From an uncultured Prevotella sp. (GTDB taxonomy: Bacteria; Bacteroidota; Bacteroidia; Bacteroidales; Bacteroidaceae): 24,231 nt of DNA. The DNA lies in assembly GCA_900543975.1 (NCBI GenBank), contig UQTI01000044.1, forward strand, positions 1 to 24,231, in the 5' to 3' direction. Within the stretch, counting starts at the first letter, position 1; every line of letters begins with the position of its first letter. The notes under the pieces are model-generated. The model searched no databases. It was given only the letters and a program-made list of their open reading frames with translations, and was not told the origin of the DNA. Made by a program: the position numbers and the translations under genes. Below, piece after piece: positions 7,391 to 14,974 of the stretch.

Positions 7391-9065
7391 CGATATGAAA
7401 AAGACAAACCGATACATGCCGCTGCTCATGGCCCTGTGCGTGGTGGTGGGCATACTGATAGGCAATTTCTACGCCAACCATTTCTCAGGCAACCGACTGA
7501 ACATCATCAACTCGGGTAGCAACCGCTTGAGCAACCTCCTCCACATCATAGACGACCAGTATGTGGACAAGGTGAACATCGACTCGCTCGTGAACAACGC
7601 AATACCGCTTATCCTTGCAGAGCTCGACCCACACTCTGTCTACATCAGCGCCAAGGATGCGCAGGCAGCCAACGACGATCTCAAAGGCTCATTCACAGGC
7701 ATAGGCGTTGAGTTCACCATACGTCAAGACACCATACATGTGCAGAACGTCATAAGCAACGGTCCGGCCGAACGTGCCGGTGTGCTCGCTGGTGACAAGA
7801 TCATAAGTGTTGACGGCAAGCCGTTCGTCGGCAAGATCGTGACCAACGAGGAGGCCATGCACCGCTTGAAGGGTCCAAAGGACACGAAAGTAAAGATTGG
7901 CGTGTTGCGCTATGGCAGCAAGAAGCCCAAATATATCACCATCACACGAGGCGAGATTCCGCAGAAGAGCATCGCCGCAACCTATATGCTTGATGACAAG
8001 ACGGGCTACATACGCATAAAGAACTTTGGCGAGACAACATATCCCGAACTGCTCATTGCCTTGGAACAGCTGTCGCAGCAGGGATTCTCAAACCTCGTCA
8101 TCGACCTACGCGACAACACTGGCGGACTGCTCACATCGGCCATACAGATAGCCAATGAGTTCCTGCCCAAGAACAAGCTCATTGTCTACACCGAAGGACG
8201 CAAGTCGCCGAAACAGGAGTTTGCCTCCGACGGTCACGGCTCATACCAGAAGCTTCCGCTCGTGGTGCTCATCAACGAGGTGTCGGCATCGGCATCAGAG
8301 ATCTTCGCAGGAGCCATGCAGGACAATGACCGTGCGACCATCATTGGACGTCGCTCTTTCGGCAAGGGTCTGGTGCAGCAGCAGATAGGGTTCCCCGACG
8401 GCAGCATTATACGTCTCACCATCGCACGCTACTATACCCCCTCCGGCCGATGCATACAGAAGCCCTACTCTACCGGCGACGACAAGAACTACGAGCAGGA
8501 CCTCATAACACGTTACCAGCATGGCGAGTTCTTCTCACAAGACAGCATCAAGCACCACGGACCGGCATATCACACAGGCATAGGACGAGTGGTTTATGGC
8601 GGTGGCGGCATCACCCCCGACATCTTCGTGGCAGAAGACACGTTGGGCATGACCTCTTATTATAAGGAGGCAAGCATGAGCGGTCTCATCCTGCAATATG
8701 CCTTCACCTACACCGACGACAACCGTCCGAAGCTCAACACTTATAAGGAGATGATGGAGATGGCAAGCTATCTGGCCAAACAGAACCTCGTCGACAAGTT
8801 TGCTACATACGCCGACAAGCACGGACTGAAGCGTCGCAACCTCATGATCAAGAAGTCGCACAAATTGCTAGAACGTTACATCAACAGCCGCATCATCTAC
8901 AACATGCTTGACGAGAGTGCTTGGAACGAGTATATCAACCTTGGCGACCCCACCATTGAAGCAGCTCTCAAGGTGTTCCGCAACAACGCTGCGTTTCCCA
9001 AGAAGCCAGGTGCCACACATCAGGCTGCATCGGCAAAGAAAGTGAAGGGAAGAGTAAGAAAATGA
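7383..9065 (+). CDS. S41 family C-terminal processing protease (CtpA/Prc-like)
   Basis: A 560-residue periplasmic serine protease anchored by an N-terminal hydrophobic segment (about 11-31). A PDZ domain follows (about 95-180, with GIGVEF, GPAERAGVLAGDKIISVDG), then the S41 catalytic domain with GYIRIKNFGE and LVIDLRDNTGG. In SASASEIFAGAMQDNDRA and SFGKGLVQQ, Ser303, Asp314 and Lys328 fall at the same spacing (+11, +25) as Ser452, Asp463 and Lys477 of E. coli Prc, so they are the predicted catalytic residues. About 150 C-terminal residues form the extension seen in Bacteroidetes homologues. The ATG at 7383 overlaps the deaminase; an in-frame ATG at 7395 also fits. It probably cleaves exported proteins near their C-termini; targets are unknown. 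Confidence 0.93.
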   Translation: MNNDMKKTNRYMPLLMALCVVVGILIGNFYANHFSGNRLNIINSGSNRLSNLLHIIDDQYVDKVNIDSLVNNAIPLILAELDPHSVYISAKDAQAANDDLKGSFTGIGVEFTIRQDTIHVQNVISNGPAERAGVLAGDKIISVDGKPFVGKIVTNEEAMHRLKGPKDTKVKIGVLRYGSKKPKYITITRGEIPQKSIAATYMLDDKTGYIRIKNFGETTYPELLIALEQLSQQGFSNLVIDLRDNTGGLLTSAIQIANEFLPKNKLIVYTEGRKSPKQEFASDGHGSYQKLPLVVLINEVSASASEIFAGAMQDNDRATIIGRRSFGKGLVQQQIGFPDGSIIRLTIARYYTPSGRCIQKPYSTGDDKNYEQDLITRYQHGEFFSQDSIKHHGPAYHTGIGRVVYGGGGITPDIFVAEDTLGMTSYYKEASMSGLILQYAFTYTDDNRPKLNTYKEMMEMASYLAKQNLVDKFATYADKHGLKRRNLMIKKSHKLLERYINSRIIYNMLDESAWNEYINLGDPTIEAALKVFRNNAAFPKKPGATHQAASAKKVKGRVRK

Positions 9066-9078
9066 CGGAAACAACGTA

Positions 9079-9609
9079 ATGGACAAGAACGATCTTAGAA
9101 AAGAGATAAGACAGCAGAAGCGACATTTCTCCAGCGAGGAGCTGACAGAAATGTCGCTTCGTGTTATGGAGCGCCTCCTTTGTCATGGCAGGATAAAGAA
9201 CGCCAAGACGGTGATGATGTATTATTCGTTGCCCGACGAGGTGTTTACCCACGATGTGGTAGATGTGCTGCTTGAGCGCGGTGTCAAGGTGGTGCTGCCC
9301 GTGGTCACGGGCGACACGACGATGGAGCTACGCGAGTATAACGGTAAGGACGACATTGCCATAGGAGCTTTCAACATAGGCGAGCCAAGAGGCAAACTCT
9401 TCACGCTATACGACGCCATCGATGCGGCGGTCGTCCCTGGCATGGCCTTCGACCGCCAAGGTCACCGTCTTGGACGTGGCAAGGGCTATTATGACCGTTT
9501 TCTCTCACAACACCCTAATATATATAAGATAGGTGTGTGCTTCGATTTTCAAAAACGCGAAACGATACCTGCCGAAGACCATGATGTGAGGATGGAGGAG
9601 ATTATTTAA
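9079..9609 (+). CDS. 5-formyltetrahydrofolate cyclo-ligase
   Basis: The enzyme converts 5-formyl-THF to 5,10-methenyl-THF with ATP, returning a storage folate to one-carbon metabolism. The 176-residue product has normal length. Hallmarks are the N-terminal LRKEIRQQKR, the central MMYYSLPDEV, VVPGMAFDRQGHRLGRGKGYYDRFL with the nucleotide-binding GRGKGYYDR at 132-140, and a C-terminal EDHDVRMEEII. The start is 13 bases after the S41 protease stop, so it is likely the last gene of that operon. Its stop codon overlaps that of the convergent DUF721 gene by 4 bases, leaving no room for an intergenic terminator. Confidence 0.95.
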   Translation: MDKNDLRKEIRQQKRHFSSEELTEMSLRVMERLLCHGRIKNAKTVMMYYSLPDEVFTHDVVDVLLERGVKVVLPVVTGDTTMELREYNGKDDIAIGAFNIGEPRGKLFTLYDAIDAAVVPGMAFDRQGHRLGRGKGYYDRFLSQHPNIYKIGVCFDFQKRETIPAEDHDVRMEEII

Positions 9610-9896
9610 TAAATTCTTATGTCTGCAATGACCATGCCCCCCACTTGCGCATTTAGCCGTTTGACCAGTTGGGCACGCATCATTGTCAGGTCTTGTCTAA
9701 GAGCGGGATTCACAATCTTTACGAACAGCGTCTGGTTCTTGATATACTTCTCGCGTGTATAAGACGCAACCATCTTGCCCACCACCGTCTCCCATGAGTC
9801 GATAATGCGCTTTTGCTGCAGAGGAACCTCCAGTCCCTCGACACGCAAATATTTGTTCAGCAAATCGCTGATCGATTTTACTTCTCTTCTAAACAT
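9606..9896 (-). CDS. DUF721 / DciA-like protein
   Basis: A 96-residue protein starting MFRREVKSISDLLNKYLR and containing QKRIIDSWETVVG and NQTLFVKIVNPALRQDL, the core of DUF721. The DciA members of this family help load the replicative helicase DnaB in bacteria that lack DnaC. An ATG at 9929 would add 11 residues rich in lysine; the shorter start matches relatives I recall from Bacteroides. It lies downstream of recF on the same strand, an arrangement I also recall from Bacteroidales, consistent with a DNA replication or repair role. About 350 bases, including an AT-rich repeat, separate it from recF, so read-through transcription is uncertain. Confidence 0.85.
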   Translation of the reverse strand: MFRREVKSISDLLNKYLRVEGLEVPLQQKRIIDSWETVVGKMVASYTREKYIKNQTLFVKIVNPALRQDLTMMRAQLVKRLNAQVGGMVIADIRIY

Positions 9897-10021
9897 CGCA
9901 AGTTTTTTCTTTTTATAAGCCCATTTCAAAACTCATAGCCATATCCCTTCTTCGACGGGAAACACCCGAAAGTCGTCTCAAAACGTTATGATTGTCATCG
10001 CGCATCTGCCGAAACGAGACA

Positions 10022-10242
10022 AGAACTTTGAATTTTGAATTTTGAGTTTTGAATTTTGAATTGTTGCGGCAAAGCCGCAATTAGGAATTGTTAAATTTTG
10101 AATTAGGTAAATCAGAAAAATGATAAATCAAAATTTAAAAATCAAGATTATAAAAATCAAAATTCTAAAATTCAAAATTCTATAACTCAAAATCGGCTGA
10201 AAGCCGATAATTCAAAAATCAAAATTCAAAACTCAAAACTCT
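10022..10242 (-). repeat. AT-rich two-hairpin dispersed repeat, copy 1
   Basis: Fills most of the gap between recF and the DUF721 gene. Read on the minus strand (recF sense), it starts 3-5 bases after the recF stop with GAGTTTTGAGTTTTGAATTTT, then a hairpin ATCGGCT-TTC-AGCCGAT (10192-10208), a long run of degenerate AATTTTGA units, the word CAATTCCTAATT, a second hairpin TTGCGGC-TTT-GCCGCAA (10064-10080) and AATTCAAAA units. Copy 2 at 14781-14947 has the same parts in the same order on the other strand. The arms are rich in mutually complementary GAATTTT and AATTCAAAA words, so a long foldback is possible. The bases between it and the DUF721 start (9897-10021) hold no gene; a weak CGGG/CCCG hairpin lies near 9956-9969. 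Confidence 0.8.
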
Positions 10243-10244
10243 CT

Positions 10245-11351
10245 TCAGCCTTTCTTTACCTTTAAGCATCCGTCTTCCACATTAAACAGCTTATAGTCGA
10301 AAGAGCTGTTTTGCAGAATTTTGTCGAGATGGTCGCGATTGGTATCAGTAATGAAAATCTGTCCGAAGGCGTCGCCAGAGACAAGACGCACGATCTGCTC
10401 CACTCGTTGCGCATCGAGCTTATCGAATATATCGTCGAGCAAGAGCAGCGGTGTGGTCTGCGAAGCTGTGCGACGGAGGAAATCAAACTGTGCCAGCTTG
10501 AGCGCCAAGACGAACGTCTTGTTCTGGCCCTGACTGCCCTCACGCTTCATCATATATCCGCCGAGCATCATCTCCAGATCGTCGCGATGAATGCCATGGA
10601 GCGAGTAGCCCACAGCACGGTCTTTGAAGCGGTCACGACGTATGACGTCGAGCAGCGGACCACGCTGACAATGAGAGACATAAGAAAGCGATACCTTCTC
10701 GTTGTCGCCCGATATCACACTATAGATTTGCTGGAACACAGGCACAAACTCGTCCACGAAGGCGCGGCGTTTCTCATACACCACCTCACCGTTGCGTGCC
10801 ATCTCCTCCTCCCAGATATCAAGGAGCGCGGCATCAGGCTCCACCTCCATCTTCAGCAAGGCGTTACGTTGCTGCAAAGCCTTGTTATAGTTGGTCAGGG
10901 CATCAATGTAGACAGCATCAAACTGAGAGATGACGATATCCATGAACCGTCGGCGCTCCTCGCTGCCACCCGAAATGACGGCCGTGTCGGCAGGCGACGC
11001 CATGATAAGCGGGATCAATCCGATGTGTTGCGAGAACCGCTTATATTCTTTCTTGTCGCGTTTAACATGTTTCTTCACGCCACGTTTCATGCCACAATAG
11101 ATGTCTATCTCCTTTCCCTGTTCATCCTCATACAGACCTTCAATCATGAAGAAATCGCTGTCATGCGTGATGATCTGCGAGTCTATGGGGTTAAGCGAAC
11201 TCTTACAGAACGACAGGTAGAAAACAGCATCGAGAAAGTTGGTCTTTCCCGCTCCGTTGTGTCCAATGAAGCAGTTCATCTTTGGCGACAAATCGAGCGT
11301 TGCCTCACGAATATTTTTAAAATTGAGTATGGTTATTTTCTTTAAAATCAT
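10245..11351 (-). CDS. recF: DNA replication and repair protein RecF
   Basis: An SMC-like ATPase that helps load RecA at single-strand gaps with RecO and RecR. The 368-residue product has the expected length. It begins LKKITILNFKNIREA, with Walker A GHNGAGKTN at 30-38, the family segment SGGSEERRRFMDIVISQ, an ABC-type signature in EGSQGQNKTFVLALKLAQ, and Walker B LLLLDDIFDKLD. A TAACTTTG promoter box lies 23 bases upstream of the ATG. The gene faces away from the TPR-ribH operon. Directly behind its stop codon is an AT-rich repeat with two hairpins, which may act at the mRNA 3' end. Confidence 0.97.
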   Translation of the reverse strand: MILKKITILNFKNIREATLDLSPKMNCFIGHNGAGKTNFLDAVFYLSFCKSSLNPIDSQIITHDSDFFMIEGLYEDEQGKEIDIYCGMKRGVKKHVKRDKKEYKRFSQHIGLIPLIMASPADTAVISGGSEERRRFMDIVISQFDAVYIDALTNYNKALQQRNALLKMEVEPDAALLDIWEEEMARNGEVVYEKRRAFVDEFVPVFQQIYSVISGDNEKVSLSYVSHCQRGPLLDVIRRDRFKDRAVGYSLHGIHRDDLEMMLGGYMMKREGSQGQNKTFVLALKLAQFDFLRRTASQTTPLLLLDDIFDKLDAQRVEQIVRLVSGDAFGQIFITDTNRDHLDKILQNSSFDYKLFNVEDGCLKVKKG

Positions 11352-11373
11352 CTTGACATAAGATTTTCCGCTG

Positions 11374-11381
11374 CAAAGTTA
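11374..11381 (-). promoter_or_regulatory. recF promoter -7 box
   Basis: On the minus strand the sequence reads TAACTTTG, a match to TAnnTTTG, with a leader of roughly 15-17 nt to the recF ATG. The -33 region shows only a partial match. It is divergent from the box at 11477. Confidence 0.6.
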
Positions 11382-11476
11382 AATCATTTATAAATGAAAA
11401 CGAAAGAAACGAGCGGTAAAAGTGGTGAAAACAGAAAAAAAGAGATAATAAATTTCAATATGTGAGATAAAATGAT

Positions 11477-11484
11477 TAATTTTG
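11477..11484 (+). promoter_or_regulatory. Promoter -7 box for the TPR-ribH operon
   Basis: TAATTTTG matches TAnnTTTG; TTTC at 11453-11456, 20 bases upstream, is a three-of-four match to the -33 TTTG. Predicted start near 11490 gives a leader of nearly 80 nt before the ATG at 11568. The leader carries a weak CTTGC/GCAAG hairpin (11512-11535) and no recognisable riboswitch. Confidence 0.6.
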
Positions 11485-11567
11485 CTGCGCTTATCACATG
11501 CGGTGGCTCTTGCAACAAAGGGTCAACGCAAGAAAAGGACGAAAATAATAAAAAGAACAAAAGATAA

Positions 11568-12269
11568 ATGACAAACACTAAGAATGTTGAAACTCTCGAC
11601 GTGAACGAGAGAATCAAAAGATCTGAGGCTTTTGTAAACAAATACAAGATGCCTCTCGCTATCGGTATCGGCGCACTGGTTGTTGTTATCGCAGCAGCCA
11701 TCCTCGCAAACGTATTCTATTTCGGTCCCCGTGCCGACAAGGCAAGCACCGCTTTGGCCAAGGGTCAGGAATATTTCGCCAACGAGCAGTTTGACAAAGC
11801 CCTCAACGGCGACGGAGCAACATACACTGGCTTCGCAAAGATTGCCGACGAGTATAGCGGTACCGATGCTGCTAACCTCGCTAACCTCTATGCCGGTCTC
11901 TGCTACGCCAACCTTGGCAAATGGCAGGATGCACAGAAATATCTTGAGGAATACTCATCTGCAAGCGACATGATGGTAAGCCCCGCTGCACAGGCCGCCC
12001 TTGGCAACGCCTACGCACAGAACGGCAACATCGACAAGGCTGTGAGCTGCCTTAAGAAGGCTGCCGACATGGCAGACAGCAAGGCAGAGGATGATACCAA
12101 CAACAGCATCGCTCCCACTTTCCTCCTTCAGGCCGGTGAGCTGCTTGAGAGCCAGAACAACAAGGCTGAGGCTCTGAAGATCTATCAGGACATCAAGAAG
12201 AAGTATGTCAACTCACAGCTTGTTCAGAGCTACGAGATCGACAAGTATATCGAAAGAGTATCTGAATAA
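11568..12269 (+). CDS. Membrane-anchored tetratricopeptide repeat protein
   Basis: A 233-residue protein with a short basic N-terminus, one membrane segment (about 27-47) and a periplasmic or extracytoplasmic alpha-helical region. Helical pairs with TPR spacing are visible: ALAKGQEYFANEQFDKAL, NLYAGLCYANLGKWQDAQKY, ALGNAYAQNGNIDKAVSCL, and FLLQAGELLESQNNKAEALK. The layout is that of the Bacteroidetes TPR protein usually found directly upstream of ribH, and resembles YfgM-like scaffolds. The stop codon shares one base with the ribH start (TAATG), so the two are translationally coupled. No enzymatic motif is present; a scaffold or envelope-chaperone role is inferred only. Confidence 0.88.
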   Translation: MTNTKNVETLDVNERIKRSEAFVNKYKMPLAIGIGALVVVIAAAILANVFYFGPRADKASTALAKGQEYFANEQFDKALNGDGATYTGFAKIADEYSGTDAANLANLYAGLCYANLGKWQDAQKYLEEYSSASDMMVSPAAQAALGNAYAQNGNIDKAVSCLKKAADMADSKAEDDTNNSIAPTFLLQAGELLESQNNKAEALKIYQDIKKKYVNSQLVQSYEIDKYIERVSE

Positions 12270-12745
12270 TGGCTACAGCACTTCATAACCTCTCCGACTA
12301 TAATATCGCCAATGTGCCCGACGCAAGCAACATGTGCTTCGGCATTGTGGTGTCAGAATGGAACGAAGAGATCACGGGCGCACTGCTCGACGGTGCCGTA
12401 AAAACTCTTGAGAAGCACGGTGCTCTGCCTGAGAACATACACGTCAAGACCGTTCCCGGAAGCTTCGAGCTTGTATATGGCGCTCACCAGATGGTGCTGC
12501 ACGGCGGCTACGACGCAGTTATCATTCTCGGCAGCGTTATCCGCGGCGAGACACCCCACTTCGACTACATCTGTCAGGGCGTGACCTACGGCATTGCTCG
12601 TCTGAACACCATCAGCGAGATTCCTATCATCTACGGTCTGCTCACCACCGATGACCTGCAGCAAGCAAAAGACCGCAGCGGTGGCAAGTATGGCAACAAG
12701 GGTGACGAATGTGCCGTTGATGCCATCAAGATGGCAAAATTCTAA
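12269..12745 (+). CDS. ribH: 6,7-dimethyl-8-ribityllumazine synthase
   Basis: Catalyses the penultimate step of riboflavin synthesis, joining 5-amino-6-ribitylaminouracil with 3,4-dihydroxybutanone 4-phosphate. The 158-residue product has normal size and all key motifs: GIVVSEWNEEITGALLDGA at the substrate-binding N-terminus, VPGSFELVYGA, ILGSVIRGETPHFDYIC with the catalytic His, and GLLTTDDLQQAKDRSGG. It begins inside the stop codon of the TPR gene. A rho-independent terminator follows at 12801. With apbE elsewhere in the window it belongs to flavin supply, but the two are not in one operon. Confidence 0.97.
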   Translation: MATALHNLSDYNIANVPDASNMCFGIVVSEWNEEITGALLDGAVKTLEKHGALPENIHVKTVPGSFELVYGAHQMVLHGGYDAVIILGSVIRGETPHFDYICQGVTYGIARLNTISEIPIIYGLLTTDDLQQAKDRSGGKYGNKGDECAVDAIKMAKF

Positions 12746-12800
12746 ACTTTTCGATTATAATTCAATTTTATAAAGAAAAACGTAAGTCACGATAAAAAGT

Positions 12801-12836
12801 GGCGGAAACTTCTTGAAAGTTCTCCGCCCCTTTTTT
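12801..12836 (+). terminator. Rho-independent terminator after ribH
   Basis: GGCGGA pairs with TCCGCC and AACTT with AAGTT, with one bulged C and a CTTGA loop, then CC and six Ts. It lies about 55 bases beyond the ribH stop and separates the TPR-ribH operon from the next genes. Confidence 0.85.
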
Positions 12837-12911
12837 ATATATCGTATAAAAGACTTTTTTCTTGAGCAAGAGAAAAGAAAACTTTATCATTAAACGCCAA
12901 ACATAAAAGAC

Positions 12912-13307
12912 ATGACATTGTTAGACCTGTTTAAGAAATATTCGGCAGACGAACTGCTCGCCACCATTGACGAGATGTTCCCCGACACAGAGAAATTTCA
13001 CAACACGTTCCGTGAGGCATATAACCTCATGATGACGCTCACACCCATTGCCTCAAAGAAGAAGATAACATATAAGATCTTGAGCGACGAGGAGAACGAG
13101 ATCGAATTTTTCGGAGCTGAAGACAGCTGCTTCAACACCACATGGGAGGTGTGCCTCGCCAAGGAACTGGTGGTAGAAAAGGATGTGGAGCTGAGCGACA
13201 TCGAGATAGCGGCAAACAGCCTCGTCAACATGTGCCTTATAGGACGATGCCCACGCGCCTTCCTGCCACAGAAGCGTGAGCTGCTCAACGAAGCGGAACA
13301 AGAATAA
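12912..13307 (+). CDS. Small hypothetical protein (possibly DUF6557-like)
   Basis: A 131-residue soluble acidic protein beginning MTLLDLFKKYSADELL, with no signal peptide or membrane segment. It reads like a two-part alpha/beta domain: N-terminal helices to about residue 45, a beta segment KITYKILSDE and FFGAED around 55-75, and C-terminal helices with two cysteines (NMCLIGRCPR). The layout resembles DUF6557 proteins of Bacteroidetes, which I cannot confirm without a profile search. It starts 75 bases after the ribH terminator and ends 21 bases before the MATE gene, so it is probably co-transcribed with the transporter. No promoter box was recognised upstream. Function unknown. Confidence 0.7.
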   Translation: MTLLDLFKKYSADELLATIDEMFPDTEKFHNTFREAYNLMMTLTPIASKKKITYKILSDEENEIEFFGAEDSCFNTTWEVCLAKELVVEKDVELSDIEIAANSLVNMCLIGRCPRAFLPQKRELLNEAEQE

Positions 13308-13328
13308 AAAAAATCAGCAAAAGCAACC

Positions 13329-14792
13329 ATGATAAAAGAAAAGATAGAAAACATTAAAATCAGAAGCAAAAGCATAACACGACATCATCATTACAAGCAG
13401 CTGCTTATCCTCGGCATACCAATCATCATCGGACAGCTTGGCACTATCGTTCTCGGCTTCGCCGACACGCTGATGATTGGTCACCACAGCACCGAGGAGC
13501 TGGCAGCCGCCGGGCTGGTAAACAACGTGTTCGGTCTGGTGTTGCTCTTTTATCTTGGCTTCTCTTATGGTCTGACACCTGTCGTAGGCAACCTGTTTGG
13601 CAAGGGACGACATGACGAGATTGGAGTGAAGGTAAAAAACTCCATTGCTGCCAACATGCTTATCTGTCTGATCCTCATGACGCTGATGACCATCCTTTAT
13701 TTCAACCTCTCGCGCATAGGCCAGCCCACAGAGCTGTTGGAGCTCATACGCCCCTACTTCATCGTCAACCTCATCTCGATGCCGTTCGTGGGAGTGTTCA
13801 ACACCCTTAAGCAGCTGTTCGACGGCATCGGGCGCACCAAGGTGTCGATGTGGGTGATGGTTGCAGCCAACGGTCTCAACGTCTTGTTCAACTGGTTTCT
13901 AATCTATGGAGCGTGCGGTTTCCCCGAGTTAGGACTGCTCGGTGCCGGAATATCAACCATGGGTTCGCGCGTGGTCATGGCATTGGTGCTCGCAGGCATT
14001 TTCATGTATAAGGGCGACTTTAAGACATACCGCACAAACATGTTCGCAGGACATGTGAACCGAATCGACTTTGCCGAGATGAACCGTTTAGGATTGCCCG
14101 TGGCCCTACAGCTCGGCATGGAGACAGCTGCCTTCAGCCTCAGTTGCGTGATGGTGGGATGGCTCGGCACATTGCCGTTGGCAGCACATCAGGTAACGAT
14201 AACCATCTCGCAGCTTTTCTACCTCATTCTCTTCGGAATGGCAACAGCCATATCCATACGCATAAGCCATTTTGCAGGACAGAACGACATTGAAGGGATA
14301 AAAGCCAACAGCAAAGACGGGTTCCGCCTTGTGCTCTTCTGCTCGCTCCTCCTGTCCATACCAACTCTCATCTTTCGCAACCAGCTGGGAGCACTGTTCT
14401 CATCAAACGTGGAGGTGCAGCAGACCGTGGGCATGCTCATCATTGTGCTGATTATCTACCAGTTTGGCGATGGCATGCAATACACTTTTTCCAATGCTCT
14501 GCGTGGCATATCGTGCGTGAAGCCTCTTGTGCCTTGCGCCTTCATTGCCTACTTCCTGGTTAGTCTTCCCTTAGGCTATGTCCTTGTCTTCATTGCCAAC
14601 CTTGGCATCCTTGGCATCTGGCTCGCCTTCCCCTTCGGCCTCACCCTCGCAGGTGTGCTCTACTGGCAACGGTTCCGCAAAGAACTGAAGAAGCTGGAGG
14701 GAAGGAATGAAGAGGGAAGAGGGAAGAGGGAAGAATTCAATAGCCCTTTTAACAGTAAAAAGGCTTGCGCAAAGCGCAATTTTAAATTTTGA
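13329..14792 (+). CDS. MATE family multidrug/organic cation efflux transporter
   Basis: A 487-residue inner-membrane antiporter with about 12 transmembrane helices. Typical MATE features are LLILGIPIIIGQLG at the first helix, FADTLMIGHHSTEELAAAG, GLTPVVGNLFGKG, and the duplicated second half with LPVALQLGMETAAFSL and AISIRISHFAGQ. Such proteins export drugs, toxins or metabolites using Na+ or H+ gradients; the substrate cannot be predicted. The family body ends near residue 456 (WQRFRKELKKLE). The last 30 or so residues are low-complexity and charged, coded by a GAGGGAA heptamer repeat and by sequence at the edge of the AT-rich repeat, which also supplies the TGA stop. This tail is probably not functional. 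Confidence 0.95.
   Translation: MIKEKIENIKIRSKSITRHHHYKQLLILGIPIIIGQLGTIVLGFADTLMIGHHSTEELAAAGLVNNVFGLVLLFYLGFSYGLTPVVGNLFGKGRHDEIGVKVKNSIAANMLICLILMTLMTILYFNLSRIGQPTELLELIRPYFIVNLISMPFVGVFNTLKQLFDGIGRTKVSMWVMVAANGLNVLFNWFLIYGACGFPELGLLGAGISTMGSRVVMALVLAGIFMYKGDFKTYRTNMFAGHVNRIDFAEMNRLGLPVALQLGMETAAFSLSCVMVGWLGTLPLAAHQVTITISQLFYLILFGMATAISIRISHFAGQNDIEGIKANSKDGFRLVLFCSLLLSIPTLIFRNQLGALFSSNVEVQQTVGMLIIVLIIYQFGDGMQYTFSNALRGISCVKPLVPCAFIAYFLVSLPLGYVLVFIANLGILGIWLAFPFGLTLAGVLYWQRFRKELKKLEGRNEEGRGKREEFNSPFNSKKACAKRNFKF
14712..14732 (+). repeat. GAGGGAA heptanucleotide tandem repeat (3 copies)
   Basis: Three exact GAGGGAA units lie inside the 3' end of the MATE coding sequence. With the GGG at 14699-14701 this makes four G3 runs. 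Because 7 is not a multiple of 3, gain or loss of one unit would change the reading frame of the MATE tail. Confidence 0.85.
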
Positions 14793-14947
14793 GTTTTGAG
14801 TTTTGAATTCTGAATTATCGGCTGAAGCCGATTTTGAGTTATTGAATTATGATTTTTCAATTCCTAATTTTCCTAATTCAAAAATAATTCCTAATTGCGA
14901 CTTCGCCGCAATAATTCATAATTCAAAACTCAAAATACAAAACTCTA
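14781..14947 (+). repeat. AT-rich two-hairpin dispersed repeat, copy 2
   Basis: Same order of parts as copy 1 read on its minus strand: GAGTTTTGAGTTTTGAATT, hairpin ATCGGC-TGAA-GCCGAT (14817-14832), CAATTCCTAATT words, hairpin TTGCGAC-TTC-GCCGCAA with one mismatch (14895-14911), then AATTCAAAACTC units. A third, related hairpin TTGCGC-AAA-GCGCAA (14765-14779) sits just before it inside the MATE gene. The MATE stop codon (14790-14792) is formed by a TTTTGAG unit. The element lies between convergent genes, the MATE transporter and the DUF4738-like lipoprotein. Confidence 0.8.
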
Positions 14948-14974
14948 AAAGCGGTTTATTATGGAGAATCGTCA

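Noticed and set aside
10022..10242. CRISPR array or insertion-sequence end for the AT-rich repeat
   Set aside because: There are no regularly spaced identical repeats with unique spacers, no transposase, and no clear target-site duplication.
10311..11345. 344-codon open frame on the plus strand opposite recF
   Set aside because: It lies wholly antisense to a clear recF gene, its translation has no recognisable domain, and long antisense frames are common opposite codon-biased genes.
11485..11567. Flavin riboswitch before the TPR-ribH operon
   Set aside because: The leader is short and lacks the conserved FMN-aptamer segments; only a weak 5-bp hairpin is present.
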